A stretch of 64,000 bases of DNA from Protula sp. h YS-2021 (lineage: Eukaryota > Annelida > Polychaeta > Sabellida > Serpulidae), in NCBI GenBank assembly GCA_949752745.1, contig OX457028.1, positions 20,382,352 to 20,446,351 of the forward strand, written 5' to 3'. Position 1 is the stretch's first letter; every line of letters begins with the position of its first letter. The notes beneath the pieces are model-generated. The model was given only the letters and a program-made list of their open reading frames with translations. It was not told where the DNA came from and searched no databases. Of the stretch, positions 1 to 11,208 are shown piece by piece. Position numbers and translations under genes: made by a program.

Positions 1-1440
1 TACATATGCACAGGCGCGCTCTGTTGAAATGACTATTCAGCTAGGCCAATTGCAAAACTGTTTGGCCGGGCAAAAGAATATATCGCAAGTGGTGTTACTG
101 ATATCAAGAATGCTACTAAGACAAAAAAAAAAAAAACAAAACAAAATTTGTTAAATCATTTTAAGGCAACATTGAAAACTGTAAAAAATACGCATTCCAT
201 CAAACCGGGCATGAGAGTCCAGGATGCAAGCAAAACAAAGAAAACATATTCAACATGTGAGAGGTCTGCAAATTTGGTGTACTTCTATCGTCAAGACGCA
301 CAAAACAAAACAAAAAAAAAAAAAAAAAAAAAGACTTATCAAGTATGTTTTTAACATAATCACTCATCTGCCAAGGGCTTAGCCTGCTTTTGGAAAAGAA
401 GGGCACGTTTTTAACGAGCGAGAATTAGATTCAGTAATTTTTTCAGAAAAAATATGAAGTTTTCCAGTCTTTGATATTTTTCTAAAAATAAACGAAGTTT
501 TGCAGTCTTTATTTTGCCTGAAAAAGGCGGGTGCGATCGCACCCACTGCACTCCCACCCATCCACCCCCTCCCCACCCATCGGCTACGTCCATCTCCAAC
601 ACGGATTAATATTTCCTTTAATCGAGTAAGAATTAAAGTGATGCAGATTTGCCACGCAAGAGCGTTTTTCTGGTAAGATCACTTTTCTATTTCTTGTTTG
701 AAAAAATAAAGTTAAGGGGCATTTCCGTAACACACTGCCGACATCTCATTAACTTCGTTCGAAACTCAGTGAAAAAAATATCACATGTGATTTCTGAATG
801 GCCTATAAAAACAACTAAAGTAATTCCCAATGTTATATCACAACATCCCAAACACGCGATGCATTCTGGAAAATTTCGCATCCCATCAGCATAGTTTACG
901 CCGCACTGATAGAAATTTGCATTGCATCAGTATACCTATCCTACATCAAAATATTTATGATACACCAACGGAACATTAGTAATTCCCACGAGTATTGTTT
1001 GCCTTGAGAAAACGTTTTTTCTTTTCTATATACATTTTCTCTTAGCGTTCTGTGAGGTTCGACATTTTTTACAGTTTAAAAAAAAGCCGACTCATTCTTT
1101 TTAAATGGAATAAATAAGTTTTGCCGTCAGACATAACTACCTTTTGCAAAGACAACAATTTTGATTTTCTCGATAAACGGCACCAAAGTATTTACATCTA
1201 CACTCTAATTTTTTTTCACAGCAAGGACAAGTGATCAAAGCTCCCCCCTCAAACAAGCGAACGCGTACCTTTTTACAAGTGCATTTCACTGCTTTTTACT
1301 CAATGCAATACAGGCAAGTAGGGTGCTTTTATAATACACCAATAATATGGCAAAATAAAATGGTAAGCATCTGTTAGGTAACATTTAAAGCTCATAACAG
1401 ACACCTCCTTATGGCCTTTAAGGCCTTTTCCATATTTCCT
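1..1440. other. Intergenic, no gene recognised
   Basis: AT-rich sequence with several A-runs (around 122-146 and 304-332) and no open frame that resembles a known protein. Nothing here matches the other repeats of the window by eye until about 1445, where family I begins. Confidence 0.5.
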
Positions 1441-1580
1441 AAAGACCCATTTTTAAAAGCTTTTAAATGTGGTAGAATTCAGCACAATCTTTCATTAACA
1501 AGAAATACAAAATCCTGCGTGTTTTGAAAATGTGGAAAAAAAAAGATGGATTACAGAATAGCTCAAAACCATCTGTTTTT

Positions 1581-2403
1581 ACGGAATCCGGGACAGAAGG
1601 GCCCTGGACAAAAGGGCCTTGGACATAAGGGCCTTTCCCAAAACGGCCTTTTCCAAAACGGCCTTTTCCAAAAGGGCCCTAAATGAAAAGTTGGACAAAA
1701 GGGCCTTGAGAATTTTTTTTGGATATGGTTCTCAAAATTATTTTTATTTTTTGTGTAATAAAATAACAACTCCAAAAACAAAGTTTATTGATTTTATTGC
1801 CTGATTCATTGAGACAAATTTTTGGCTGTCCTCTATTACGTTGTCTTATATCCATTGCTGTTGGTCACAGTTCAAATAAAGACCTGAAATTCAGAACTCA
1901 TATATCGACAAGACACTAACATGCCAACATCATCCGGCTTAGCATGTTTGTTTAAGCAGCACCATGCAGAGGAACGAAACAAAGAACAGAGATTATCTTT
2001 TGGGGCACAATGACTCCGACATCTGGCATCTAAAGACAGTAATGGGAAGTAACTGAAAGAGTCTTTACAATGACTAAAACATCAAGCCAGTGATTGGTAT
2101 AAACAGAGATTAACCTGTGGCACAGTGCTTCGGAAATCTCAAGAGAGTGATGGGGAGAAACTGAAACAAAATATCAAGGCAGTTATCTTTAAAACACAAT
2201 GAAGTTTGTTTTTACTTGTTTTTTTATTACATATTTTATTAAATAATTAAAACTCAAAATCCTAGAAAAAAATTCTCAAGGCCCTTTTGTCCAACTTTTC
2301 ATTTAGGGCCGTTTTGGGAAAGGCCTTTTTGGGAAAGGCCGTTTTGGGAAAGGCCCTTATGTCCAAGGCCCTTTTGTCCAAGGCCCTTCTGTCTGGATAC
2401 CGT
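1581..2403. mobile_element. Foldback-like element with tandem-subrepeat inverted ends
   Basis: Both ends carry about 140 bp of inverted repeat made of short units. The left arm has successive GGACAAAAGGGCCTT-like and GGCCTTTTCCAAAAC-like units, and the right arm has their reverse complements, with termini ACGGAATCC and GGATACCGT. The interior has no coding capacity. The homologous family I copy at about 42190 lacks the whole block and shows an empty site; a 4-5 bp T-run target duplication fits. The arrangement resembles foldback or Galileo-type (P superfamily) elements, but without a transposase the family cannot be assigned. Confidence 0.75.
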
Positions 2404-2997
2404 TTTTACGTTGGCAGCAGCAGGCCGTGTCAAAGGTAATACCTGAAAGAGGTTGCTAGAGAGATTTGGCACTCTGCAATTATTTATATGGAAGTTATTA
2501 CTTATGCTCCAGAGATTATATTTCTCAAAAAAGCGCATCAATCACCGCCAATCAACTAGCGCTGGTGAAAAAGGGTTCTTCTTGGAGGGAACTGGAGGGG
2601 GGCAGCGACATGCAGTCTATGTGCCAAGTACAAAATACCACACTCCACTCTGCACATAGCAAATTGTTGCGCGTCCGTTTTTTTTCCACCGGTAACGAGA
2701 CTGACAGCCAAACTAATCCCCAGTAACATCACAGCATTCCATATAGCTTTGGAAATGTTGTGTTTCGTAACAAAGGCACCTACGCAAGTTGTTTTATTGC
2801 CACAATTTTTCACTGTTGGCTTTCTGTGGCACTTCGCAGTTTCCTCTTACCATTGCTTTTACAGCATAATAAAAAATCCTGATTCAATCCATTTAATTAA
2901 TATAACTTTCTACATGTTGCTCTAAGATATCACTCTAGATTTTGCAAAGATAACAATTTTGATGTTTTCCACACATATATGTCGTAATACTTTTTAA

Positions 2998-4700
2998 CTA
3001 GAGCCTCAGGGAGACACGATCCCCCTTTCGGATGACCTATGAAATTGTGCCAAAGTCTTTTCGCAAAGTGCCATACCATGGCCACTTTCATCACGTTTTT
3101 CACAATTCTAACAGTTTTACAATTTTAAATTTCGACAAAAGGTACATTTTATATACAAGCATGTCCAGCGGCATGACCCTGCCGAGTTACCAAACAAAGA
3201 AAGAAAAAAAAAACTTAACCAAGTACTGTTAGGCCAAAAAAATGGAAGTATGTAAAATACATTTAATTCGAATTTGGAAGCTACCCGAAAAGGGATGTAC
3301 GAGAGGTTGGGTTTTTGACGATTCACGTATTTACCAACATTTACACAATTTTACAAAATTTTTAAAATTCCACCATTTCAGCATATTTTTATCATTTGCG
3401 AAAAAAGCAAAGTCCAGATGGAGAAGCACCAAAGAAACTTTCGATTAAAATTTTATAACTATTTGAAAAAGACTGAGAGAAATGAGTGGTTTGACAATTC
3501 AGTTATTTACTACCATTTATTCCAGTTTTTGCCAAACTTCAAAGTTCCGCCATTTCGACAGTTTTTGGCGAACCGCGAAAAAAAGCAACAGCCTGCTAGG
3601 CAAACCCCTAGGGAACATCCCTGTAACATCTAAACGTTTGGTGTAAAACTGTAGGAGGAGTAGCATTTTAAAAATGGGTCAAAACGGGCACAAAAAGTGC
3701 CGCCATTTTGTCAGTTTTTCGTAAATCGTCAAAAAAAGTAATAGCCAGGTGGGGGACCACCCAGGGAACATTCCTGCGTAATATCAAAACGATTGGAGCA
3801 AAACTGTAGGAGAAGTAGCATTTTAAAGAAAAAGTTTAACATATGCACATACATTTAATTGAGCGCCTATAGTGACACGACTAACCCAGTGCGACAAAGT
3901 CGGCTGGGTTAATAAAAAAAGGTTATTTCGAGCAATTATTAATATCTGTTTTATCCGTGTGTGAAAATTTTCAACAAATTAGAGGAATAGTTTTTGAGAC
4001 ATTCTTGACGACACGGCGAATTATGCAAAGTCATATCAAAATGCGAAGTTTAACTAAATTTCAAAATAGTGTCATATTTTTCATGAATACCAACGAAGGT
4101 GTGACGTAGCACTTGCAATATGTGCTTTATTCGTATGTGAGATTTTTCAATAATAGAAAAAAAAAAACATTTATTTCGTCATTAGTTGATGAATCCGAAA
4201 ACATATACGACGCGGCACACCTTCCATATTTGTTTTATCCTTGTGTAAAATTTCCAAGAAATCCGACCTATCATTTCAGAGAGATAACTAGGAGACGACG
4301 CTCCATTATGCGCTCCATAAAATCACATAACGCTAAATTTTGCCAAATTTCAAAATACTGTTATTTTGACAATTTTTCATTAATCGGAAAAAAACACGAC
4401 TTTGCACACCTTCAATATGTGCTCTATTCGTGTGTCAAAATTCAAAACAATCCAATTTAACAGTTTTGCGGATCTAGCCTGAATACGGCGTTGAGAAAAA
4501 GAAAACGCTTCCAATGATCAAAAAGAAAAAGCTGTTATTCTATCAATTTTTAAAAATTCGACGTTACGCACCTTCAGTTGAGTGAGATTTCAAAACAATC
4601 CGACCTGTAGTTTCGGAGACATACCATCCATTACGCGGTGGATAAAAAAAATATAGTTTCACACACCTCACTACTTTTTTTTACCAAAACATAAATAAGG
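2998..4700 (+). repeat. Diverged tandem-repeat module R, locus 1
   Basis: Cores of the form GCACACCTTCAATATGTG followed by a TATTCGTGTGTGA-like stretch recur near 4101, 4208, 4397 and 4560, with a partial one near 3945. Each is followed by a TTTCGGAGA-like tract or an A/T-rich arm. Spacing is about 107-189 bp. The 5' edge (GAGCCTCAGGGAGACACGAT at 3001) reappears in reverse at 48430-48450. Internal homology is clear but units have diverged strongly. No conserved protein frame is seen. Confidence 0.65.
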
Positions 4701-6165
4701 ATTTAAGATTACAATTAGTAACTATCGATAAAGGTGGGTTTTTCTGTAGATTTTGTTTGCATGAACCTGGAAGGTGGTCATTAGATGACAGTTTTTAATG
4801 TAGGTCTGTTTACTGTTTACTAAGCTGGTCATCATATACCGGATTTACTGCTGCCTTAAAACTGTGTACTTGAAACTGACTTAGGAAGCTGAAAGACAGG
4901 TATGAACAGGGTGCCCCTAAACCAAACAAAAAGTGCGACTATTCAATGATTATATTTAATGTATTTTAGGTGATATCCATGAAGGGCATATAAAAATCAT
5001 TTGGTCCCCACCCACCCCCCTTTCCCCTTTACGTGTGCCAAATTTGTGATCCCACTGATAATATAAGTAGGTCATTTCCCTGCTTGTTTTATAAACCGCA
5101 ATCACACAAGTATTCACAATAATTTCACAAGTTTGGTGCATTACTAGTTTTCTTGATACGTCACCCTCCAAAACTATCTCAAAAATAAAAATATTTTAAG
5201 AATACTCAACACTCAAACTCTCAACATTCTACAATTTAAAGCTAAAAAATAAGGTCTTACAACCACATAAGTGCACTTAGACACGTTAAGCCGGAACAAT
5301 CATTCTGTCTTCCTGTCAATGAATAAGAAAAAGCAGTGCAGCCCAAAAAATCTCCGTCACTGTCTTTGCTTTCTAACTAAAGTATGAGGAGCTTCCCAAC
5401 AACCACTGCGCATGGTTTAATCAAGAAACCGGAGGGTGCTCTAAAAACATACTTGCGACTGAACAAAGAACTATCCCAAAATTTGAATAAAGAACTAGCC
5501 CATAAGTCACCTTCCTCCATACAGGAAAACTTCTACATTTTTTTTTTTTTTTTTTTTTGCAATTTTCAGCATTTTTCTCTAACAGGTTTAGAAAAGAAGT
5601 ACCGTCACGTCTGTAGGCAAATATCAAAGCCATTATCAGTCACGTATATAACCACAAGACGCGTTTTCCCTTAGTTTAATCACATAGTCAGATTTATAAA
5701 AATAAACTTGCACTATTTCACTACGAGTATCCCACAATGCATAGCGACGTCGATGTCCAAAAATATACCTTTTTTTTTCAAATCTTACCATAACACTCCA
5801 CGACGCTTTTCTAATATTTTAAGGTTCTGTAAAGAGGTGGCATAAGCCAAATCACACTTTGGGCTTTCCCAATAAAATGTGCAAACATTCTGTGTTTCGA
5901 ATAGAAAACGGATAAAAAATTTAAGAAATGAAGTAGATTTCACCTAAATGTCAAACTTCTCTTGCACCAAAGAACAACCGGGTTTACTAACAACCCACAT
6001 GTCTTTTTAAATATTATTAAAAGTTTTAACAAATAGTAGCAATTTCTTTGATGTTCTGAGTGTGAGCTGTTTCTGCTATATTTCTTCTAAATTTTTCTAT
6101 CATTTCTTTCATTTTTTACGCGGTTCTCTTGTCATCGAAATTCAAAATTCTTGCGTATTTTATTC

Positions 6166-6688
6166 GAAATACCCAAAGTGTGATTTGGCTTATTCACTTC
6201 CGCACAGTGACTGCATAGCCAGGATGAATTATCATCCTGGTAGTCAGATAACTCTTGCTTCCTTCCCAGCAAGAGTCATAGGTCCTATAATATAACATGT
6301 CATTGATCTCAATTTTGCCAATCTCGGCGCACGGCTGGGCCAATGGCGTTATTTTAGAAAGGGTGCATCACATAAATAACCCAATTATAAATTATGGCGC
6401 AGAATGTTTATGGTCAAATAACAATTTTGTAACGAGAAAAATAGATGTTTTCTTTAGATCAGGATATAGGATCCCCCATTATCCCCAACAACAACAATGA
6501 ATCTACAGGTGCAAATCCACTCTTTACTTAAGTTTGGTAGTTTGGCCGATGTCGAAAATGATGCGCCAGGATACTTCTCGGTGTTCTTTTTAAGAAAAGA
6601 CTGCTAGTCCAAAACTCGGTGTCCGGGAACCGACAAGATCAAGAACCTTGAAAACTGAGATCAATGGCCGTTTCTATTACAGGAACTA
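6166..6688. other. Copy-1-specific segment with two adjacent hairpins
   Basis: Absent from the other two family I copies, which pass directly from the TTCTTGCGCATT sequence to CCCTTTCTGACC. It holds two neighbouring hairpins: CCAGGATG/CATCCTGG at 6219-6240 and ACTCTTGCT/AGCAAGAGT at 6251-6276. No gene recognised. Confidence 0.5.
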
Positions 6689-6771
6689 TGACCCTTTCTG
6701 ACCTGGGAAGACAGAAAGAGTCCGCTGGTACTATCATCCTGGCAAAAAAAAAAAAAAAAAAAAAAAAAAAA

Positions 6772-8507
6772 CTAGAGCACAGGAACGCTGCAAATCCACG
6801 TTTTTACATGACGAGTAAATCTGTATAGGATTTGAAATGTGTGTGCTTACCCGTTCGGAGGAGTTCTGCATACAAGACTTAGTACATATAGCCGTTATAG
6901 TCGAAAAATATACTACGAGGCAAGGAACATTCAAATTGACCAGCACATCGTAATTGGTTAAATTAGAAACTGGTCTGTTGGTTGATGAAAATTATCATGA
7001 CCCATATTTAGAATATATCAGTAAATCGTGTGGCTTAGAGTTTGTAAATAAATATGGAACAACCGGCGCAAACGCTGGTGTCGCATTAAAAGGACACATT
7101 TTCAGTTTTGACAATTACGATGTGCTGTTCAATTTTATGTTTCTCTCCTTGGACGTTTCGACCTCAATTTTGGCTAAATAAATTAAAAATCGGACAAATT
7201 GAATACGAGGTGCACAATTACAATACATGAGGAGTAAATCTGTATGGGATTTGAAATATGTTTACTAACCCGTTCGTCGGATTGGTGCATACAAGACCAT
7301 AGCTCCAAGAAGCGGTGCGCAAAAAAGTTTCCAGGCACCGCTTCAAAGCCTCGCTACATAACGATAAGCAAGTCAACTGCGCTCGCTTTGAGGCACCCCT
7401 GTGGCTACTTTGTGCGAGATTCAACGACCCATACGTTTTTATTGGCATTTGCTAAACACGCTCAAAGTACAACGGTAATCATATACAACTTAAACATTCA
7501 AACCCTCGAAGATAGAAGAAAAGACATATGTCGAAGATTTTTCCTGAAGTTCCAAGATGATACTGACAAGATACACCACATTCTGATTATCTATTAAAAT
7601 AACACATATAAAAAGAACAGTCGTTACAGAGGACGAAAGTCTAGGAAACTTTCTATAGAATCTGTGTACTATAGTCTTGTATCCATGCAGAAATATATCA
7701 TAGTTTTGTTTCTATGTAGAAATATGCATGTATGTTTGTCATTTTTCTATTTTTCGAAAGCAATTCAACTATCTAGTTGCAAGTTTCGATAAATAAATTA
7801 TCTATCTAACTTCTGTGCTACGCTTTCTTTAAAAGAAAATAATACGGAAATAACCCCAAATCTCCCGCAATGATGACATTTGTTTGTATACAAGGAGCAT
7901 ACCTTATTACGTGAAATAGTAACAATAATTTTTATGCAATTATCCACCAAATAACTTTTAAATTGATATTTCAAAAGAACGTAAATATAATAAGTCAAAT
8001 ATCGTGGGTGTACCAAATAAATTATACGTAATTCTGCATCTATCAACTGTTTAATATATATTGTTCAAATAAACTATAACCCCTTTGTTTAAATTTTCAT
8101 TCCCTTGACTTTGGTCACGTGACATTTAAAGGCCAGAACGTAAACAAACATTTGACAGGTGGATGCGGAAGCAAACTTTTCTGCACTTTTATGAACAAAT
8201 AAAAGATATACAGCTCACTAAAAACAGTGCTTGTTTTACAAAAAGGGCATATTGGGCATGAACTTTCTGCTGATGTTTGAATAATAGGGGCTGGTATGCA
8301 GGATTCGTGCCTCAGAACATATGAAATTGACCCCTATTAGTGGAACAATGGAAGGCTTCATAGCTCTGACACAGAGATATACGATGTTATACATGTCAGA
8401 GCTACTCGGAGCTAAGAAGACCAATACCCAAATCGTGACGGACGGACGAACAAACCAAATCCCACATCCCCTTCGCCAACAAAGTTAGGCGAAAGAATAA
8501 AAACAAC
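6772..8507 (+). mobile_element. Insertion block in family I copy 1 (LINE debris and others)
   Basis: In the other family I copies the flanks (CTATCATTCTGGCC and GCTGATCAGTTTG) are almost contiguous. Here they are separated by 1.7 kb starting after a 30-base A-run. The block holds two 72-bp direct repeats (6807-6878 and 7226-7297), an open frame of 75 codons at 6954-7181 with no recognisable family, a LINE 3' end (7244-7800), and a 3' part ending in GACGGACGGACG and CTTCGCCAACAAAG. The latter looks like the end of a short dispersed repeat. It is probably a composite of more than one insertion. Confidence 0.6.
7244..7800 (+). pseudogene. LINE 3' end: reverse transcriptase C-terminus and tail
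   Basis: The frame 7244-7597 ends with a segment of the type TLEDRRKDICRRF followed by KIHHIL. This matches the extreme C-terminus of CR1/Jockey-like LINE reverse transcriptases, which usually read TLxxRRxxLCxxF followed by KHHLLP. The upstream part of the frame does not look like reverse transcriptase, so only the last ~40 codons are convincing. About 200 bp of 3' untranslated sequence follows and ends in a short ATAAATAAATTATCTATCTA tract, as expected of elements with microsatellite-like 3' tails. It is a severely 5'-truncated relic, with no catalytic region left. Confidence 0.55.
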
Positions 8508-9148
8508 TGATCAGTTTGTAGCTCCAAGAAGTGCGCCGGTAATTATACTCGTAAATAATGAAGAGCTGACTTGGAGCTAATCAGTCTGGTCAGTTTTGCC
8601 AACTTTTTTCTTGAACAACACGCTACTTTCCATTTTATGGAACAATATTATGAGATACACTTTCGCGACTATATGGTGCTAAGGATATTCAAAAGTAAAA
8701 TAAGTAAAGTACGAGTAGTTTTCGGTCTATCCACATTTAATTTCCCATTCAGACATCCATCCTAATCGTTGTCTGATACCCACAGGTTACAAGAATATAT
8801 AATATCGCCCATTTTCCTTTAAAGATGCAATGAATTAAACAAAAAAAACTGTTGTTGGACACATATAATTTTATACCATTAAGCAGTATTTTTAGTTGGT
8901 TTTGAATGCTCTGAAATATTTTTTCGGCTCTTCCCAGACTTCCAGCCACATCAAATATCTGCTCGTTTTCGACTTTCGCCTGTGATTAAACTCTTCCGGA
9001 CACATTTCATTTTATTTGAAGGGCATACAAAGACCCAAAATTTTTAGTTTGTAACTTAGCATGACATGGCACGTCATGCATGTGATATAAAAATGCATCT
9101 AAAATAATTATTCCCTTCAAATGTCCATAGCAAAAATCTATTCGTTTC

Positions 9149-9607
9149 TTGGTATCTATACACCCAAAAATGTTAACATTTGGCCAGTATATTGTTTGGT
9201 GGGGGCAGATAATTCCATATTTGCAAAAACATTCGGAATATGTGCCACCTGATGCCTTTATATATGTTCCTCTTCCTATCCAGCAACATCAGACGATAAA
9301 AATTAAAAACATTTTCCTAAAGTTTGTTAAATATTTGCTAGATGGCTCTAACATGGTAAGCGATTTTTAAAGAATGTGTTCATCGGGTATCTATGACAAA
9401 ACAACCAGCATGTGCTTGATCTGTTTTGCAGTTTCTGTACCTCTTGCTTTGTTTCTCATTCTGATCTATGAATCATTGTTTCATTTTGGCACTTTGTTTG
9501 TTTGTTTTTTTTTCTTGCATGGCTGATGGACCTTTCAATTAAAGCTTATTATAGGATGCGCATTCGGAATTATTTTCAGCTTATCTTCTTGTAAAAATCC
9601 ATATAAA
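9149..9607 (+). other. Conserved open frame in family I (copy 1), possible split exon
   Basis: The 73-codon frame at 9149-9370 reads into YVPPDAFIYVPLPIQQHQ, which recurs at 45511-45903 and 53188-53526. In all three copies the frame meets a GTAAG donor-like site (9356 here) and, 64-79 nt later, a TTTTGCAG acceptor-like site (ending 9431). This could be a small intron, but the frame on the far side closes quickly if spliced in phase. No family recognised. It may be a shared relic rather than a gene. Confidence 0.3.
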
Positions 9608-9706
9608 TCCAAAATAGTCTTTGAGCAGAATCTTTTAATTTGACCGAATTTCATTAGTTATTGTTAAGTTAAGTTTACATCTGTTAGGTGTAAAGTCCGA
9701 CTTCTT

Positions 9707-9863
9707 TAATATTATTGATAGTGTTACAACTATCCACCCTTGGGTATTGTTTACTGAATATGTTCTATCTGGTCATGTGACCATGTGACGTAATAACCAA
9801 GATGGCTTGAATGTAAATAAAGATTATAACATAAATCTAGTCGCATCATTTAATAACACAACA
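9707..9863 (+). repeat. 5' LTR of the gypsy element
   Basis: Matches 16178-16333 with only about ten differences by eye. It includes AATAAA at 9816-9821. The left edge is set where the two copies start to match (TAATATTATTGATAG). The core TGTTACAACTATCC begins at 9722, so an LTR starting there is an alternative. The right edge is set by the following TGGTGGCAGAG. Confidence 0.8.
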
Positions 9864-9880
9864 TGGTGGCAGAGTTGACC
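9864..9880 (+). other. Primer-binding site of the gypsy element
   Basis: TGGTGGCAGAG immediately follows the 5' LTR. The initial TGG is complementary to the CCA 3' end of a tRNA, as expected of a minus-strand primer site. The tRNA species is not identified. Confidence 0.65.
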
Positions 9881-9957
9881 TCGCTGAAAGAGATATGTAA
9901 GACCAGTGATTCATCTCACTCCCAAATTTAGTGCACTCAACGCCACAAACAGAAGAA

Positions 9958-10053
9958 ATGGCAATAAATGCAATTCCCGCCAATCAAACGTTCGATTTCA
10001 AGAAGCCGGTGGAGTGGGGTCGATGGCATACTCGTTTTGAGCGGTATCTAGTG
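9958..10053 (+). pseudogene. gag: Gypsy gag, N-terminal piece
   Basis: The ATG at 9958 opens a short gag frame with the typical start of this retroelement class: a FDFKKPVEWGRWHTRFERY segment like the EW..W..RFERF motif of many animal gypsy Gag proteins. It is interrupted after 31 codons where foreign DNA begins at 10052, and the reading closes in that insert. Gag would form the particle. This copy cannot, because capsid and nucleocapsid are separated from this piece. Confidence 0.75.
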
Positions 10054-10432
10054 TGAGAAACCTAGGGTTGTCGCCCTCTTTCTCTTATAAATATTTTGCT
10101 AGAATTTTTAGAGATACGGGCCTGGCTATGTTTCTGGATGCGACCATCGAAAAATACTCCCATTGGCTTGGGAGCATAAAAATAGGCCCCAAAACTCTCC
10201 CGGCTGCCAACGACCCGAGACCCATTCCCCTTTTAGGCAATATTTTTCCGAGAAAGCTCCGCCATTTCTTCGTGTTTTGAATATTTTCTTGTGATTTCTT
10301 TATAACTGATTAGCAATGAGGTCGTGTCCAGATTCCTCCGCGGGTCAATTCGGTTTATCATTGGCTGTCTGGGGAGTCCATCGCTGGATAGCCGGGGAAT
10401 AACAACTCCCCGATGAGGTTGGAGTGGGCAGA

Positions 10433-10491
<59 letters not shown>

Positions 10492-10878
10492 ACAAAGACC
10501 GAGAACGAGAGAGAGAGAGAGCCTTACCTGACAGCCATAGAAAAACCGACATAAAGATAGCAAGGTAGAAATTGTGAAGAAAATCTGTAAGAAAAGAAAT
10601 AGTGGAATAAATTTATAAATCACAGATAAAAGTTAAGTCTTTTCTATTGAAACTTATTTTGGATAAGACAAGCTGTTTCTGAAAGAAACAGCTCCGAAGA
10701 GTCGCACTTTTTAACATGGCTTTTCACTAGCTGAAAAGCGCATCTTTGCCACTCTTCGAATAGTAAGAGAACGATGATCGTGTTGCTAATTGTGGTGGCA
10801 ACACACAGTAAATCAACCCTTTATCGACCTCCCCAAGCGTTTCTCTAATTGGCAGTATTACGAGGGTGGCGACACTAG
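10048..10878. mobile_element. 823-bp insertion in gag, probable solo LTR with CTAG duplication
   Basis: CTAG occurs at 10048-10051 and again at 10875-10878. The block between them begins TGTGAG and ends GGCGACA, so it has TG...CA ends. It carries TATAAA near 10086, AATAAA near 10606, a (GA)n run and several hairpins. Counting shows that the block plus one CTAG is 827 bp, exactly the offset between the two gag frames, so the insertion alone explains the split. TG...CA ends with a 4-bp duplication suit a solo LTR of another family. A TGTCGCC-type inverted match near both ends would also allow a non-autonomous DNA transposon. Confidence 0.7.
10438..10488. repeat. (GA)n microsatellite
   Basis: About 25 uninterrupted GA dinucleotides inside the gag insertion, with a second short GAGAGAGAGAGA at 10507-10520. 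It produces spurious serine/leucine or glutamate/arginine frames. Confidence 0.95.
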
Positions 10879-11208
10879 CTACTGCCAAAATAACTGATGA
10901 TAAAGAAAAAGTAAACACACTAGTGTACTGCATGGGTATCGAAGCGGAAGACATTTTAACCAGTTTTCAATTATCCAGTGATGAGATGAAATCGTACCAG
11001 ACAGTGAAAAATAGATTTGAATCTCACTTCAGTGGGAAGAAAAACCTGGTGTTTGAACGTGTCAAATTTAGTAATCGCTGTCAAGGCATTGATGAAACGG
11101 TAGACAACTTCATAAAAGACTTGTGGATCCAGATTGAAAGTGTAATTATGAAAGAAGAACTGTTACGTGACCGCATTGTCGCTGGAATCACAAACAAAAG
11201 TTGTTAGA
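10879..11208 (+). pseudogene. gag: Gypsy gag, capsid-region piece
   Basis: Downstream of the insertion the gag frame resumes with KVNTLVYCMG, a signature of the capsid-like region in animal gypsy Gag, followed by a FESHFSGKKNLVFERVKF segment. The frame runs to TAG at 11206-11208, where the homologous frame shifts. The expected continuation LLEQLQ is found in another frame from 11201, so a single-base change separates the two. This part would normally give capsid assembly. Confidence 0.75.

Larger units (their letters stand above)
1445..9640 (+). repeat. Family I large repeat, copy 1 (with insertions)
   Basis: This block aligns by eye with 42063-45965 and, from about 4740 on, with 50970-53640. 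Shared landmarks are the start (CCCATTTTTAAAAGC at 1447 and 42063), the 4740-4900 segment, the 5380-6160 segment and the 8510-9610 segment. The copies look roughly 85-93% identical. Copy 1 is longer because it carries a foldback-like element (1581-2403), extra sequence at about 3160-3910 and 6166-6688, and a 1.7-kb block at 6772-8507. After the gypsy element, homology with copy 3 resumes at 16390-16556, so the gypsy inserted inside this repeat. Whether the unit is a segmental duplication or a large unclassified transposon is not decided by the sequence. Confidence 0.8.

Noticed and set aside
1563..1781. Minus-strand frame with repeated FWKRPFW/CPRPFCPG words
   Set aside because: Translation of the tandem units in the foldback element arm.
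4113..4460. 115-codon plus-strand frame in module R
   Set aside because: Not preserved in the other R loci, where indels break it; a by-product of repeat sequence.
10345..10623. Serine/leucine-rich minus-strand frames
   Set aside because: Translation of a (GA)n microsatellite inside the gag insertion.
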